A DNA stretch of 44,936 bases, from NCBI RefSeq assembly GCF_005893125.1, contig NZ_VCJS01000101.1:1-44936 (forward strand), read 5' to 3'. Positions 16,891 through 25,034 of this stretch are shown piece after piece. The DNA comes from Nonomuraea basaltis (GTDB lineage Bacteria; Actinomycetota; Actinomycetes; Streptosporangiales; Streptosporangiaceae). The position numbers were made by a program, and so were the translations under genes. The notes beneath the pieces are model-generated. The model saw only the letters and a program-made list of their open reading frames with translations. It was not told where the DNA came from and ran no database searches. Each line of letters opens with the position of its first letter. The first letter of the stretch is position 1.

Positions 16891-18051
16891 TCATCGCTTG
16901 GGCCAGTGCCAGGCGGGCTCGTCCAAGGGTTCCTGCCCGACGATGCGCGTCTGGCCGAACTCCTTGGTCAGCTCGATGGCGTTCGCGCCCGCGTCGCGAA
17001 GCGCCGCCATCAACGTGGCGGCGTGCGTGACGACCAGCACCTGGGCGTGCGCCGACGCGGTGACGACCAGGTCGGCGAGCGGAGTGAGCAGATCCGGGTG
17101 GAGACTGGTCTCCGGCTCGTTGAGCACCAACAGCGCCGGAGGACGCGGGGTCAGCAGCGCCGCGGTCCACAGCAGGTAGCGCAGGGTGCCGTCGGACAGC
17201 TCCGCGCCGGTCAGTGGCCGGAGCAGCCCATGCTGGTGAAAGGCGAGCTCGAACCACCCGTTCTGCGCGCGGACCTCGATCCGGCTGCCCGGGAACGCGT
17301 GGTCGATCGCCTTGTCCAGGGCGTCGCGATCCCCGATCTCCCGAATGGTCTGCAACGCCGCCGCGAGGTCTGCGCCGTCATGCCCCAGGACGGGCGTGCG
17401 CGTGCCGACCTGCACCGTCCGCGCGGGCGCGTGGGCGTCGGTACGCACATGGTCGTAGAAGCGCCACGAGCGGATCAGCTCGCGCAGGGTGAGCAGATCC
17501 GGCGCGCGGTAGGGGTCGGCCAGCTCGCTGAGCATGCTGTCGAACGGCCCCAGCGCATACGGCATCGGCTGCCAGGCGCCCTCGGCGTCCCGTACGCGGG
17601 CGACCGCGTTGCCGCGGTCCGCCAGCAGCGTCGAGGAGCGCAGCACCGGGCCGCCCCAGACCGCCTCGCGCTTGATCTCGGGATCGAGCGCGAAGGCCGA
17701 ACTGGAGGGTGTGGGCAGGCCGAGGTCCATGGCGTAGCCGTACTCGTCGCCGGAGAAGCCGAGCCGCAGGCTGACCGGCCCCTTCCTCCGCGTCCCCTGG
17801 ACCGGGTGACGTCGTTCCCGTACGGCCCGGCCCAGGTGCTCCGGCCCGGCCCACAGCGTGGACGGCAGACCGCCTTCCCTGGCCAGCGCGGCCACCGCGC
17901 CGTTCCGCGCGGAGTCGGCCAGCAACCGCAGCGCGCGGTAGAGGTTGGACTTTCCGCTGCCGTTGGCGCCGATCACCACGTTGAGCCGGTGCAACGGGAG
18001 GACGAGATGACGCAACGACCGGTAGTTCTCGACTGCGAGCGTGGTGAGCAT
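16891..18051 (-). CDS. AAA family ATPase (RecF/OLD-like, AAA_21)
   Basis: A 386-residue SMC/RecF-like ATPase. The protein opens with MLTTLAVENYRSLRHL, has Walker A GANGSGKSNLYRAL at about 28-41, an ABC-type signature LSDGTLRYLLWTAALL, Walker B LLVLNEPETSLHPDLL and a switch His in VVTHAA. There is no coiled-coil hook of useful length and no TOPRIM domain, so it is a stand-alone member of the family found near phage-defence and housekeeping genes alike. The frame is open to 18102 but the ATG at 18051 begins the conserved fold. No toxin or nuclease partner is encoded beside it. Confidence 0.85.
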   Translation of the reverse strand: MLTTLAVENYRSLRHLVLPLHRLNVVIGANGSGKSNLYRALRLLADSARNGAVAALAREGGLPSTLWAGPEHLGRAVRERRHPVQGTRRKGPVSLRLGFSGDEYGYAMDLGLPTPSSSAFALDPEIKREAVWGGPVLRSSTLLADRGNAVARVRDAEGAWQPMPYALGPFDSMLSELADPYRAPDLLTLRELIRSWRFYDHVRTDAHAPARTVQVGTRTPVLGHDGADLAAALQTIREIGDRDALDKAIDHAFPGSRIEVRAQNGWFELAFHQHGLLRPLTGAELSDGTLRYLLWTAALLTPRPPALLVLNEPETSLHPDLLTPLADLVVTASAHAQVLVVTHAATLMAALRDAGANAIELTKEFGQTRIVGQEPLDEPAWHWPKR

Positions 18052-18174
18052 GAACCTGCTTAATGCCGTCCGGCCAATACGCGCATGACGATACCCGGCC
18101 ATGGACGATGACCCGCTGCCCTTGGGCCGAACGGTCGCGCATATGCCATGACGGCTTCATCGCCGTCCTGGGCG

Positions 18175-18545
18175 TCAACTCTCAAACGTCCTCACGGGGT
18201 ACCGGTTCCCCGGCCGTGCGCGGACGGCACCCCAGCCGGCCAGTGCGATCACCGCGAGCGCCGCGGACGTGGACGACACCTCTATGGTGAACACCGTCGC
18301 CAGTAGCGGGGACATTCCCAGGACCGCGAGTGCCACCGCCGGCCGCACCTCACCGGTCACAACCATGGTCAGCACCAGCATGCGCTTGCGGCCCAGCCGG
18401 TCGCCGAAGTGGCCGAACACCACGCCTCCGACCGGCCTGGCCAGGTAGCCGGTGATGAACGTGCCAGGCTGGCCACCGTGCCGGCCAGGGGGGCCGAGGT
18501 TGGAGAAGAAGACCTTGTTGAACACAATGGCGGAGGCCGATTCTT
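18175..18545 (-). pseudogene. MHS-family MFS transporter remnant
   Basis: The frame reads ASAIVFNKVFFSNLGP, then GYLARPVGGVVFGHFGDRLG followed by RKRMLVLTMVV, which is the TM2-TM3 signature of metabolite:H+ symporters. It then jumps to a short hydrophobic C-terminal piece (SPLLATVFTIE...LAVIALAGWGAV). Most of the 430-residue protein is gone through an internal deletion, and the N-terminus is missing where the phosphotransferase fragment ends. Confidence 0.7.
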
Positions 18546-18554
18546 TCGCTCGGG

Positions 18555-19006
18555 CTACCGGGCGCGGGTCACCTCCAGTACGTCGGCCAGCTGCCGCGGG
18601 GTCGGCAGGATGCGCAGCCCTTCGTCGATTTCGCGTTCCGCCCACTCGCGGTGCCACGGCTCCGCCTGCGGATCGAGGGCGACGCGCGCCTGGACCAGCA
18701 GGAAGTTCAGCCGCGACGCCACCAGCATCGTGAAGTCCGCCGGCTCGGTGATGCGTCCGGGGCCGCCCGCACGCACGCACGCCTCATACATGCCGCGCAC
18801 GGCGTCGAGGTCGGCGTCCGGGCCGTCGCAGAACCAGTCGAACAGCCCCCTGGCCAGCTCCCGCCCCGGCGCGACCGCCGCGCACAACTCGGGCAGCGTG
18901 GTCAGCCGGTCGGCCAGGCGCGCCGCCCATACCCAGCACGGCTCCGACGCTCGCGCCAGCTCGTGGAGGGCGGGGACGCGGTCGTACAGGGATCCGGGGG
19001 TCCGCC
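18555..19006 (-). pseudogene. Aminoglycoside phosphotransferase-like C-terminal fragment
   Basis: About 150 residues (from GSLYDRVPALHELARASEPC to LADVLEVTRAR) resemble the C-terminal helices of APH-type small-molecule kinases, with ACVRAGGPGRITEPADFTML the clearest match. The catalytic HGDLxxxN loop and the DFG-equivalent are absent, so this is a 5'-truncated gene. Its stop at 18555 lies next to the start of the MHS transporter remnant. The identification rests on one motif and general layout. Confidence 0.5.
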
Positions 19007-19159
19007 GTCATGCCGATCGGTCTGCAGGCCATGGAGCTTCGCGGTCTCCCGGAAGATCACAGATTCGGTAATGCCATCGATCTTTGCCTGCTTGAGCATG
19101 GGCACGCCTGTCACTTGCTCGAATGCCTGGGCGGACAGCTCGCGGCCGACACCCCTTGT

Positions 19160-19252
19160 GTCCTGGCCGAGTCGGCCAGGTAGTAGTAGGTAAGCCACGG
19201 ATCGTCTCGCAGGAGTATCCCGGGCGCCGCCGAGGAGATGAGGGCGGATCGG
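19160..19252 (+). mobile_element. Short degenerate fragment of the 21.1-kb IS
   Basis: The stretch contains taagccacggatcgtctcgc followed by aggagta, nearly identical to part of the IS transposase gene at about 21270-21310 (encoding GKPRIVSQEY), and flanking bases continue to match loosely. A near-palindromic ctggccgagtcggccag precedes it. This is a relic of a second copy of that IS. A leftward stretch just beside it (about 19010-19140, coding potential QAFEQVTGVPMLKQAKI) was not recognised. Confidence 0.7.
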
Positions 19253-19373
19253 CGGCTGGTTGCGCCGCCGCCGGGCCGCCCGCCGCCTGGGCATGGCGAC
19301 TGTCGGCATCTTCGTCGGGCTCGGCGTGATGCCGGCGATCAATCGATAGCCATAGGCGCATGCGTGCAAATCC

Positions 19374-19407
19374 TGACCGCACGTGCTAAATATTATCCAT
19401 GCGGTCA
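19374..19407. promoter_or_regulatory. Inverted repeat over the tetR start, probable autoregulatory operator
   Basis: TGACCGCA (19374-19381) and TGCGGTCA (19400-19407) are perfect inverted repeats with an 18-bp spacer. The spacer holds an AT-rich TAAATA (19387-19392) only 6 bp upstream of the ATG at 19399, and no ribosome site is visible. This fits a -10 box for a leaderless mRNA covered by a TetR operator. Confidence 0.45.
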
Positions 19408-20010
19408 AAAAATAAGCTGACCGGCCAACAATCGTTCATCGAGAAAGCCAGGCGAGCCCAGATCATCGCCTCGGCCATCGAGGTCCTGGCCGAGTCCGGC
19501 TTCGCCAACGCGTCGCTGGCCACCATCGCCAAGCACGCGGGAATCAGTAAGGGCGTCATCTCCTACCACTTCGCCGGCAAGGACGAGCTGATGGAGGAGG
19601 TGGTCAACGAGGTCTACACCAACATCACCCAGTATGTCCTGGCGAAGATGGAGGGCCTGGCCACCGCCAAGCAACTCCTGCGCACTCACATCCTGTCCGT
19701 CGCCGAGCAGATGCGCGGACACCGCAGCCGCCTGCTGGCCCTAGGCGAGATCGTCCACAACCTGCGCACCCCCGAAGGCAAGCCGCGCTACGGCGCGCAC
19801 ACCAACGAGGAGCTCTACCAGGCCCTGGAGCACATCTACCGCTTCGGTCAGGGCAACGGCGAGTTCCGCGACTTCGACCTCCGGGTCATGGCCATCACCC
19901 ACCAGGCCGCGATCGACGCCATGTTCGCCTACTGGGCGGTCAGGCCGGAACACGACCTCAACGCCCATGCCCGCGAACTCGCCGACGTCTTCGAAAGGGC
20001 GGTCACGTGA
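19399..20010 (+). CDS. TetR-family transcriptional regulator
   Basis: A 203-residue TetR regulator. The N-terminal HTH is clear (RRAQIIASAIEVLAESGFAN then SLATIAKHAGISKGVISYHF, about 17-62), followed by a ligand-binding helical domain with GQGNGEFRDFDLRVMAI. It overlaps the start of the acyltransferase gene as GTGA, so the two are co-transcribed and the acyltransferase is its likely target. An inverted repeat spans its own start. The ligand is unknown. Confidence 0.93.
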   Translation: MRSKNKLTGQQSFIEKARRAQIIASAIEVLAESGFANASLATIAKHAGISKGVISYHFAGKDELMEEVVNEVYTNITQYVLAKMEGLATAKQLLRTHILSVAEQMRGHRSRLLALGEIVHNLRTPEGKPRYGAHTNEELYQALEHIYRFGQGNGEFRDFDLRVMAITHQAAIDAMFAYWAVRPEHDLNAHARELADVFERAVT

Positions 20011-21074
20011 AGACCGAGACCCGGGCCAGGCTCCTGGGCGTCGACAACCTGCGAGTGGTGCTCACCGCACTGGTGGTGCTCCACCACGTCGCCGTCTCCT
20101 ACGGCAACATCCCCGCCTGGTACTACTACCAGCGGGCCACCGACCCCACCGGCACCGCGCTGGACGTCATGGTCATGTTCGACCAGGCCTTCTTCATGGG
20201 ATTCTTCTTCCTCATCTCCGGCTTCTTCACCCCGTCCTCCCGCGACCGCAAGGGCGGCGGCCCCTTCCTGCGCGACCGGCTCAAGCGCCTGGGCATCCCG
20301 CTGCTGGCCTACCTGCTGCTCCTGCGCCCGCTGGTGACGCTCGGTCTCTATGACGGCGCCGTGCCGTACTGGAAGTTCTATCTGGCCTCGTGGGACCCGG
20401 GGCCGATGTGGTTCGTCGAGGTGCTGCTGGTCCTCGCGGTCGGCTACGTGGTGATACGGCGGGCTCGTCCGGTTCCACGCGTCGAGGAGAGCCCGCTGAC
20501 GCTGCGCCGGATCGCGCTGTTCGCGCTGAGCCTGTCGGCGGCCACCTTCCTTTGGCGTTTCCTGGTGCCGGTGGGCACGTACTGGCCGGTCGTCGGCCTG
20601 CCCACCTCCTCCTACCTGCCGCAGTACGTGTCACTCTTCGCCGTCGGCGTGCTGGCCTGGCGGCGCGGCTGGCACTCCAGCCTGCCGCGCGCCGCCGTCC
20701 GGATCGGCTTCGGTACGGCTACCGCCGCCTCGCTGACCCTGCTCCCGCTCTCCTGGATGACCACGGGCGTGCTCAACCAGCTCCTCGCCGCGACCTGGGA
20801 GACGGTGTTCGCGATCTCCCTGATCATCGCGCTGACCGTGCTGTTCCGCGAGCGCTTCAACCGCCAGGGCCCCTTCGGCCGCTTCCTGGCCGACCAGGCC
20901 TACGCGGTCTATGTGATCCACCCGCTCGCGCTGGTCGCGGTGAGCGCCGCCCTGGACGGCCTGCACACCCTGGCGATCCTCAAGTTCACCCTGGTCGCGG
21001 CGATCTGCCTGCCCCTGTGCTGGGGCCTGGCCTACCTGGTCCGAATGATCCCCGGGGCCAAGCGAATCCTCTAG
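20007..21074 (+). CDS. Membrane acyltransferase 3 family protein
   Basis: A 355-residue polytopic protein with about ten membrane segments. The family features are DNLRVVLTALVVLHHVAVSY at residues 12-32 (with the functional His), FFMGFFFLISGFFTP, an R-rich cytoplasmic loop FLRDRLKRLGIPLL and YAVYVIHPLALV near the end. Proteins of this type transfer acyl groups from the inside to sugars, lipids or antibiotics outside the membrane. The start is GTG, coupled to the TetR gene. The IS left end begins just after the stop, so its terminator may have been displaced. Confidence 0.9.
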   Translation: MKTETRARLLGVDNLRVVLTALVVLHHVAVSYGNIPAWYYYQRATDPTGTALDVMVMFDQAFFMGFFFLISGFFTPSSRDRKGGGPFLRDRLKRLGIPLLAYLLLLRPLVTLGLYDGAVPYWKFYLASWDPGPMWFVEVLLVLAVGYVVIRRARPVPRVEESPLTLRRIALFALSLSAATFLWRFLVPVGTYWPVVGLPTSSYLPQYVSLFAVGVLAWRRGWHSSLPRAAVRIGFGTATAASLTLLPLSWMTTGVLNQLLAATWETVFAISLIIALTVLFRERFNRQGPFGRFLADQAYAVYVIHPLALVAVSAALDGLHTLAILKFTLVAAICLPLCWGLAYLVRMIPGAKRIL

Positions 21075-21075
21075 C

Positions 21076-22630
21076 GCGAGTTCCGGGCAAGTTAATCAAG
21101 GTCGGTTTCGGAGGCTGTTCGCGGTCTGGGTCCAGTCGTTGGGCTGGGAGTTTCCAGAGCGGTCTTGATCTCTGTAGCGAAGATCGCGCATTACCCATAT
21201 ATGCCGTCGATTATCGGGAAGCGCCGTGGGGCGCGGACCTACTACTACCTGGCCGAGTCGGCCCGGGTCGACGGTAAGCCGCGGATCGTCTCGCAGGAGT
21301 ACCTCGGCACCGCCGAGGAGGTGATGGCCCGGCTGAAGGGCGGCGACACCGAGCTGCCCGAGCGTACCCAGCATCGGCGGTTCGGCGAGGTGGCCGCCAC
21401 CTGGTCCATCATCGACGAGCTCGGCATCGCCGAAGTGGTCGATCAGGTCAGCGGACCTGGCCGGGCCGAAGCAACCGACCTGCGGCTGGTCGGGCTGGGC
21501 CTGGTGGTCACCCGGGACGGCGGCATCCCGCTGCTGTCGCACGCCTACCCGGGCAACCGGCCCGACGTCACCCAGTTCCCGGCCCTGGCCGAGGCGGTGA
21601 TCGGCCGCTACGGCGACGTGCTGGGCGATGCGCCGCAGGCCACCATCGTCTTTGACGCCGGGCAGAACTCCGCCGACAACTTCACCCGCCTTGCCCGGCT
21701 CGGGCTGCACTTCGTCGGGTCGGTCCCACCCAGCGATCATCCAGGGCTGCTGGCACGCCCTGCCACCGACCGGCACCTGGTCGATGTCGAGCGGTTCGAC
21801 CAGCTGACCGCATTGGAAGACCGGGTGAGCGTGCTGGGCGCTGTGCGCCGGGTGGTGCTGACCCATTCGCCCGGCCTGCATCAGGCCCAACAGGTCGGAT
21901 TCGCCCAGACTGTCGGCAAGGCGAGCGGGCAGCTGACGGAGCTGGCGGCGCGGCTGGAACGGGGCAAGACCCGCCGCTTGCGCCAGGCCGTCGAGGCCGA
22001 CATCGACCGCATCGTCAAACCCCGCTGGGTCGGCAGAGTCTTGCGCACCGAGCTGACCGGCGCCACCCCCGCCGACCTGCGACTGCGTTGGTGGATCGAC
22101 GCTGCCGCGCACGCCGAACTCGAAGAGGAGATCTTCGGCAAGCGGATCCTGGTGACCGACCACGACGAGTGGCCCATCGCCGAGATGATCGCCGCCTACC
22201 GCTCCCAGGCCGAGTCGAGGCGGGATTCCGCCAGCTCAAAGACCCCCACGTGGTGTCCTTCTCGCCGATGTTCCACTGGACCGACCAAAAGATCCGCGTC
22301 CATCTGCTGACCTGTGTTCTGGCGCTGATGGTGGCGCAGCTAATGCGCCGCCGTGCCGACCAGGCCGGGCTTCGCCTGTCGGTCCGCGAACTTCTGGCTC
22401 ACCTGGCCGCCATCCAGGAGACCGTTTTGCTGTTCCCCGGCGATCGGGGTCGTCCTCGCGCCCGGCGGATGCTCACCGACACCACGTCTGACCAGCGCAG
22501 ACTCTTCGAGGTGTTCGACCTTGGGAGGTTCGCCCCGCAACGATGACGTGGGTAATACACCCCGCTGGCCACCTCGCCACCTGTGACCAGAGGGAACTAC
22601 CCTCAAGATCGTCTTATCCGGAAACTCGGG
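21076..22630 (+). mobile_element. IS element (IS1634/IS4-like)
   Basis: A single transposase gene is bounded by imperfect inverted ends: left about CGAGTTCCGGGCAAGTTAAT (from 21077) and right, read on the other strand, CGAGTTTCCGGATAAGACGA (to about 22628). They share GAGTT(T)CCGG and AAG spacing. I could not find a convincing target duplication. The transposase is frameshifted, so the copy should be immobile by itself. Confidence 0.7.
21201..22546 (+). pseudogene. Frameshifted DDE transposase of the IS
   Basis: Frame one from MPSIIGKRRGARTYYYLAES runs to about 22214 and includes TIVFDAGQNS (first catalytic Asp) and KRILVTDHDEWPIAEMIAAY (second Asp region). A one-base deletion in gccgagtcgaggcg then moves the continuation into another frame, VEAGFRQLKDPHVVSFSPMF followed by HWTDQKIRVH (the Glu region), ending at 22546. 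There is no slippery heptamer at the shift, so programmed frameshifting is unlikely. The family is judged IS1634-like from the N-terminal GKxxxxxYYYLxES pattern. Confidence 0.8.
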
Positions 22631-22701
22631 CTGCGCTGGCGGAAGGACCCGCGGGGCCGGTGAAGGTGCCCAGATGCAGGCGTTGGAGTTCGTCGCGTAG
22701 C

Positions 22702-22947
22702 TTATTCGTGCGATGAATGACCGCGGGCCCCGCAGAGGTCGGCGGCGATACTGAATAGTCGGACGCGTGCTGATTGCCGATGCTGTTGATCGTCTTGGTG
22801 ATCGAGTGCGCGATGGTAGATCTGCCGCATGACGCGGTCGGCGGCGTCGGCCGAACCGAGCATGAGGTGGCAGAACAGTCGCAGCTGTGCGTGAAGCTCC
22901 TCGTTGTGCTGGGTGATGTTTTCTGGTTCGGACATGCCGTTGGCCAT
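22702..22947 (-). CDS. Small protein resembling sigma-70 region 2
   Basis: An 81-residue ORF that begins one base after the stop of the upstream ECF sigma gene (TGACATG). An inner ATG at 22934 (MSEPENIT) is a possible alternative start. The segment QLRLFCHLMLGSADAADRVM looks like the core helix of sigma region 2 (LxxFxxRMLGSxxDADDVVQ), with IYHRALDHQDD next and ADLC near the end; region 4 is absent. It may be a truncated sigma paralogue or a small partner of the sigma factor. Coupling to the sigma gene is seen; the role is not known. Confidence 0.55.
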   Translation of the reverse strand: MANGMSEPENITQHNEELHAQLRLFCHLMLGSADAADRVMRQIYHRALDHQDDQQHRQSARVRLFSIAADLCGARGHSSHE

Positions 22948-22948
22948 G

Positions 22949-23914
22949 TCAGAGCCCGAACAGTGGAAACAGCCCTGAGCCGTGGAACGCGACGATCCGG
23001 CAGACGCCCTCGGTCGTGAGTGTCAGTACGTGCAGCGCATGTGGGTGGTGTGCGCCGTCGCGGCCGCGGGCGTACACCGCGAAGGCGGGTTGTCCGTTGG
23101 CGGAGGTGGGGACCAGTGCGGCCGGTCCGATCACTCGTATCTGTTTGGCCAGGAAGGCAAGGATGGTGTCGCGGCCTTCGAACCAGGTCGCGATCGGCGG
23201 CATTTCCCATCTGGCGTCCTCGGTCAATACCGCGACGAGTTGATCGACGTCCGCGGTTTCGAAGGCGGTGACGTATCGGTCGAGCAGGGCCCGCTGTCGT
23301 GGCTCGGCGGGTTCGGTCAGGTCGTCTTGGCTGAGCGGAACCTGGGCTCGGGCGCGCTGGAGCGCGCTGTTGACGGCCGCTGTCGTCATCTCCAGCAGTT
23401 GCGCCACCTCGGCGGTACGCCATTGCAGCACGTCGCGGAGAATCAGCACGGCTCGCTGTCGCGGCGGCAGCTGCTGGAGCGCTCCCACCAGCGCGAGCCG
23501 CATAGTCTGTCGTTCCACCACGACCGTCGCCGGATCGGCCGGTGCGGTGGTGAACAGGAAGTCGGGTATCGGCTGGAGCCACGGCACCTCCCGAGCTTGT
23601 GCGCCGAGCGCCGCATCCAGGTCTGTCTGGGGGGCGCCGAGATCCGCGGGCAGAGGCCTGCGTCTACTTTTTTCCAGCGCCTTGAAACACGCCCGGGCCG
23701 CGATACGGTACAGCCAGGTACGCAGCGACGACCGTCCCTCGAACGCGTCGTAGGCACGCCAGGCTTCGAGGTAGACGTCTTGCACCACCTCTTCGGCCTC
23801 GTCGACCGAGCCGAGCATGCGGTAGCAGTAGGCGAGCAGCTCACGCCGGAACGGTTCGCTCAGCCTTCCGAAATCCTTGTCGCCGGCGGCCTTGGCTTCA
23901 GTCATGGTGTGCAT
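22949..23914 (-). CDS. ECF sigma factor with C-terminal SnoaL-like domain (TIGR02960/SigG type)
   Basis: A 321-residue ECF sigma factor. Region 2 (about 22-92) has LAYCYRMLGSVDEAEEVVQD, WRAYDAFEGRSSLRTWLYRI and AARACFKAL. Region 4 (about 148-191) has LPPRQRAVLILRDVLQW and VNSALQRARAQV. A SnoaL_2-like domain follows (RYVTAFETADVDQLVAVLTE to FHGSGLFPLFGL), which in such sigma factors takes the place of a separate anti-sigma factor in control. The start overlaps the end of the DUF899 fragment by 17 bp, and the SDR/unknown genes lie upstream on the same strand, so the sigma factor may be expressed with them. Confidence 0.9.
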   Translation of the reverse strand: MHTMTEAKAAGDKDFGRLSEPFRRELLAYCYRMLGSVDEAEEVVQDVYLEAWRAYDAFEGRSSLRTWLYRIAARACFKALEKSRRRPLPADLGAPQTDLDAALGAQAREVPWLQPIPDFLFTTAPADPATVVVERQTMRLALVGALQQLPPRQRAVLILRDVLQWRTAEVAQLLEMTTAAVNSALQRARAQVPLSQDDLTEPAEPRQRALLDRYVTAFETADVDQLVAVLTEDARWEMPPIATWFEGRDTILAFLAKQIRVIGPAALVPTSANGQPAFAVYARGRDGAHHPHALHVLTLTTEGVCRIVAFHGSGLFPLFGL

Positions 23915-24245
23915 GATCCGCCGATTCTGTGGTGGCGGGGTGCGCGGCTCGCCCGGTCGAGCCGTATTCGTGGTGTCGCTTCAGCCACGAATATCGCGGC
24001 ACCTGGGGGTATCCGTCGGGGGAGTCCTCCCAGTCCTCTTGGCGTCCGAGCGCGGTGAAGTCGAGGGAACCCAACGTTGCACCCATCGGCTCGTGCTCGC
24101 GACCGTTGATGAAGTACGTGCGGTAGACGTTGTCGCCGTCACGGATGAATGCGTTGGTGCCGTACCACTCGGCCACGCCGAAGTCGGCGTCGAAGCTGTC
24201 GATGATCGTGTACCAGGGCATGGCCCAGCCCATGCGCGCTTTCAT
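23898..24245 (-). pseudogene. DUF899 (thioredoxin-fold) C-terminal fragment
   Basis: The 115-residue frame reads MKARMGWAMPWYTIIDSFDA, TNAFIRDGDNVYRTYFINGR, LGSLDFTALGRQEDWEDSPD, matching the second half of DUF899 proteins. Family members are about 220-260 residues and have an N-terminal thioredoxin-like part that is missing here. An in-frame stop lies a few codons upstream, so the truncation is at about 24255, almost touching the stop of the next gene. It overlaps the sigma gene start. Confidence 0.75.
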
Positions 24246-24266
24246 CCGTTCGATGTCGGGTTCGGA

Positions 24267-24974
24267 TCAGTGGACGGCGATGTCAGCCATGTCGATGGCG
24301 ACGAAGACGATCTGGTCGTCGCCCATTGGGGCGTAGGCCCGTCGCGTGGCGGGGATGACGATGCCGTCGACGTCGCGGTAGTCGGCGGCGTAAAGCTGCG
24401 CCTCGACCGTCCGGCCGACGATGTCGATGGTGAAGTCGTGGCGGCGCAGCAACCCGTCCGGGCCGAAGCAGAACACCTGCGTGCGGGTGTGGCTCTTGAT
24501 GTGGTCGGGGAAGGTCACTTTCAGCCGCCGCCATGTTTCACCGTCGGCCTCAATCGGGGCGATCTCCTCGCAGACGAACCCCGGCCAGGTGAACAGGAAC
24601 GGCGTATTCAGGTACGTCCACAGTGCTTCCCCGGTGAAGTACGCGAGATGCAGGTCGTCCCACGGCGTCTCGAACTGGTGGCCGTCGAACGACCGTTCCG
24701 GGTCGTCGCGTGCCTCGACCACCGTGCCGATCGGTCGTTGCAGGACGACCCGGTCGGGTTCGAAGACCGACCGTCGGTCCTGGCCGACGAAGTCCATGGT
24801 CAGCCGTTCCCGCGTGGTGTCCACCTCGAAGCGGACCTTCGTCAGCGCGTCGCCTTGTCCCTTGATCTGCCAGAAGGCCCCGGTGATGGCGGCGTCGACA
24901 GCGATCGTCTGGATCCGGTTCCACCGGTCCACGCCACCGTGCGCGGCGACGGCGCTCGCGAGTAGATCGTTCAT
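24267..24974 (-). CDS. Conserved actinobacterial protein of unknown function
   Basis: A 235-residue cytoplasmic protein: no signal peptide or membrane span. It alternates beta-strand-like segments (ITGAFWQIKGQGDALTKVRF, RLTMDFVGQDRRSVFEPDRV, HDFTIDIVGRTVEAQLYAAD) and ends VFVAIDMADIAVH. The pattern recalls a LolA/lipocalin-like beta barrel, but no motif is decisive. AGGAG lies 8 bases before the ATG. It follows the two SDR genes on the same strand with a 60-bp gap, so it likely belongs to their operon. Confidence 0.65.
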   Translation of the reverse strand: MNDLLASAVAAHGGVDRWNRIQTIAVDAAITGAFWQIKGQGDALTKVRFEVDTTRERLTMDFVGQDRRSVFEPDRVVLQRPIGTVVEARDDPERSFDGHQFETPWDDLHLAYFTGEALWTYLNTPFLFTWPGFVCEEIAPIEADGETWRRLKVTFPDHIKSHTRTQVFCFGPDGLLRRHDFTIDIVGRTVEAQLYAADYRDVDGIVIPATRRAYAPMGDDQIVFVAIDMADIAVH

Positions 24975-25034
24975 TGCTCTTGCTCCTCTGTAGGGATGCC
25001 CCGGCCGCCGAAACGGCGATCGGGGCGAGTCGGG

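Noticed and set aside
22200..22230. Programmed frameshift in the IS transposase
   Set aside because: There is no slippery heptamer at the shift point, and one base restores a continuous protein, so a simple deletion is the better explanation.
21060..22645. Target-site duplication flanking the IS
   Set aside because: Flanking bases (ctagc on the left, ggctgc on the right) share no clear direct repeat once the inverted ends are set.
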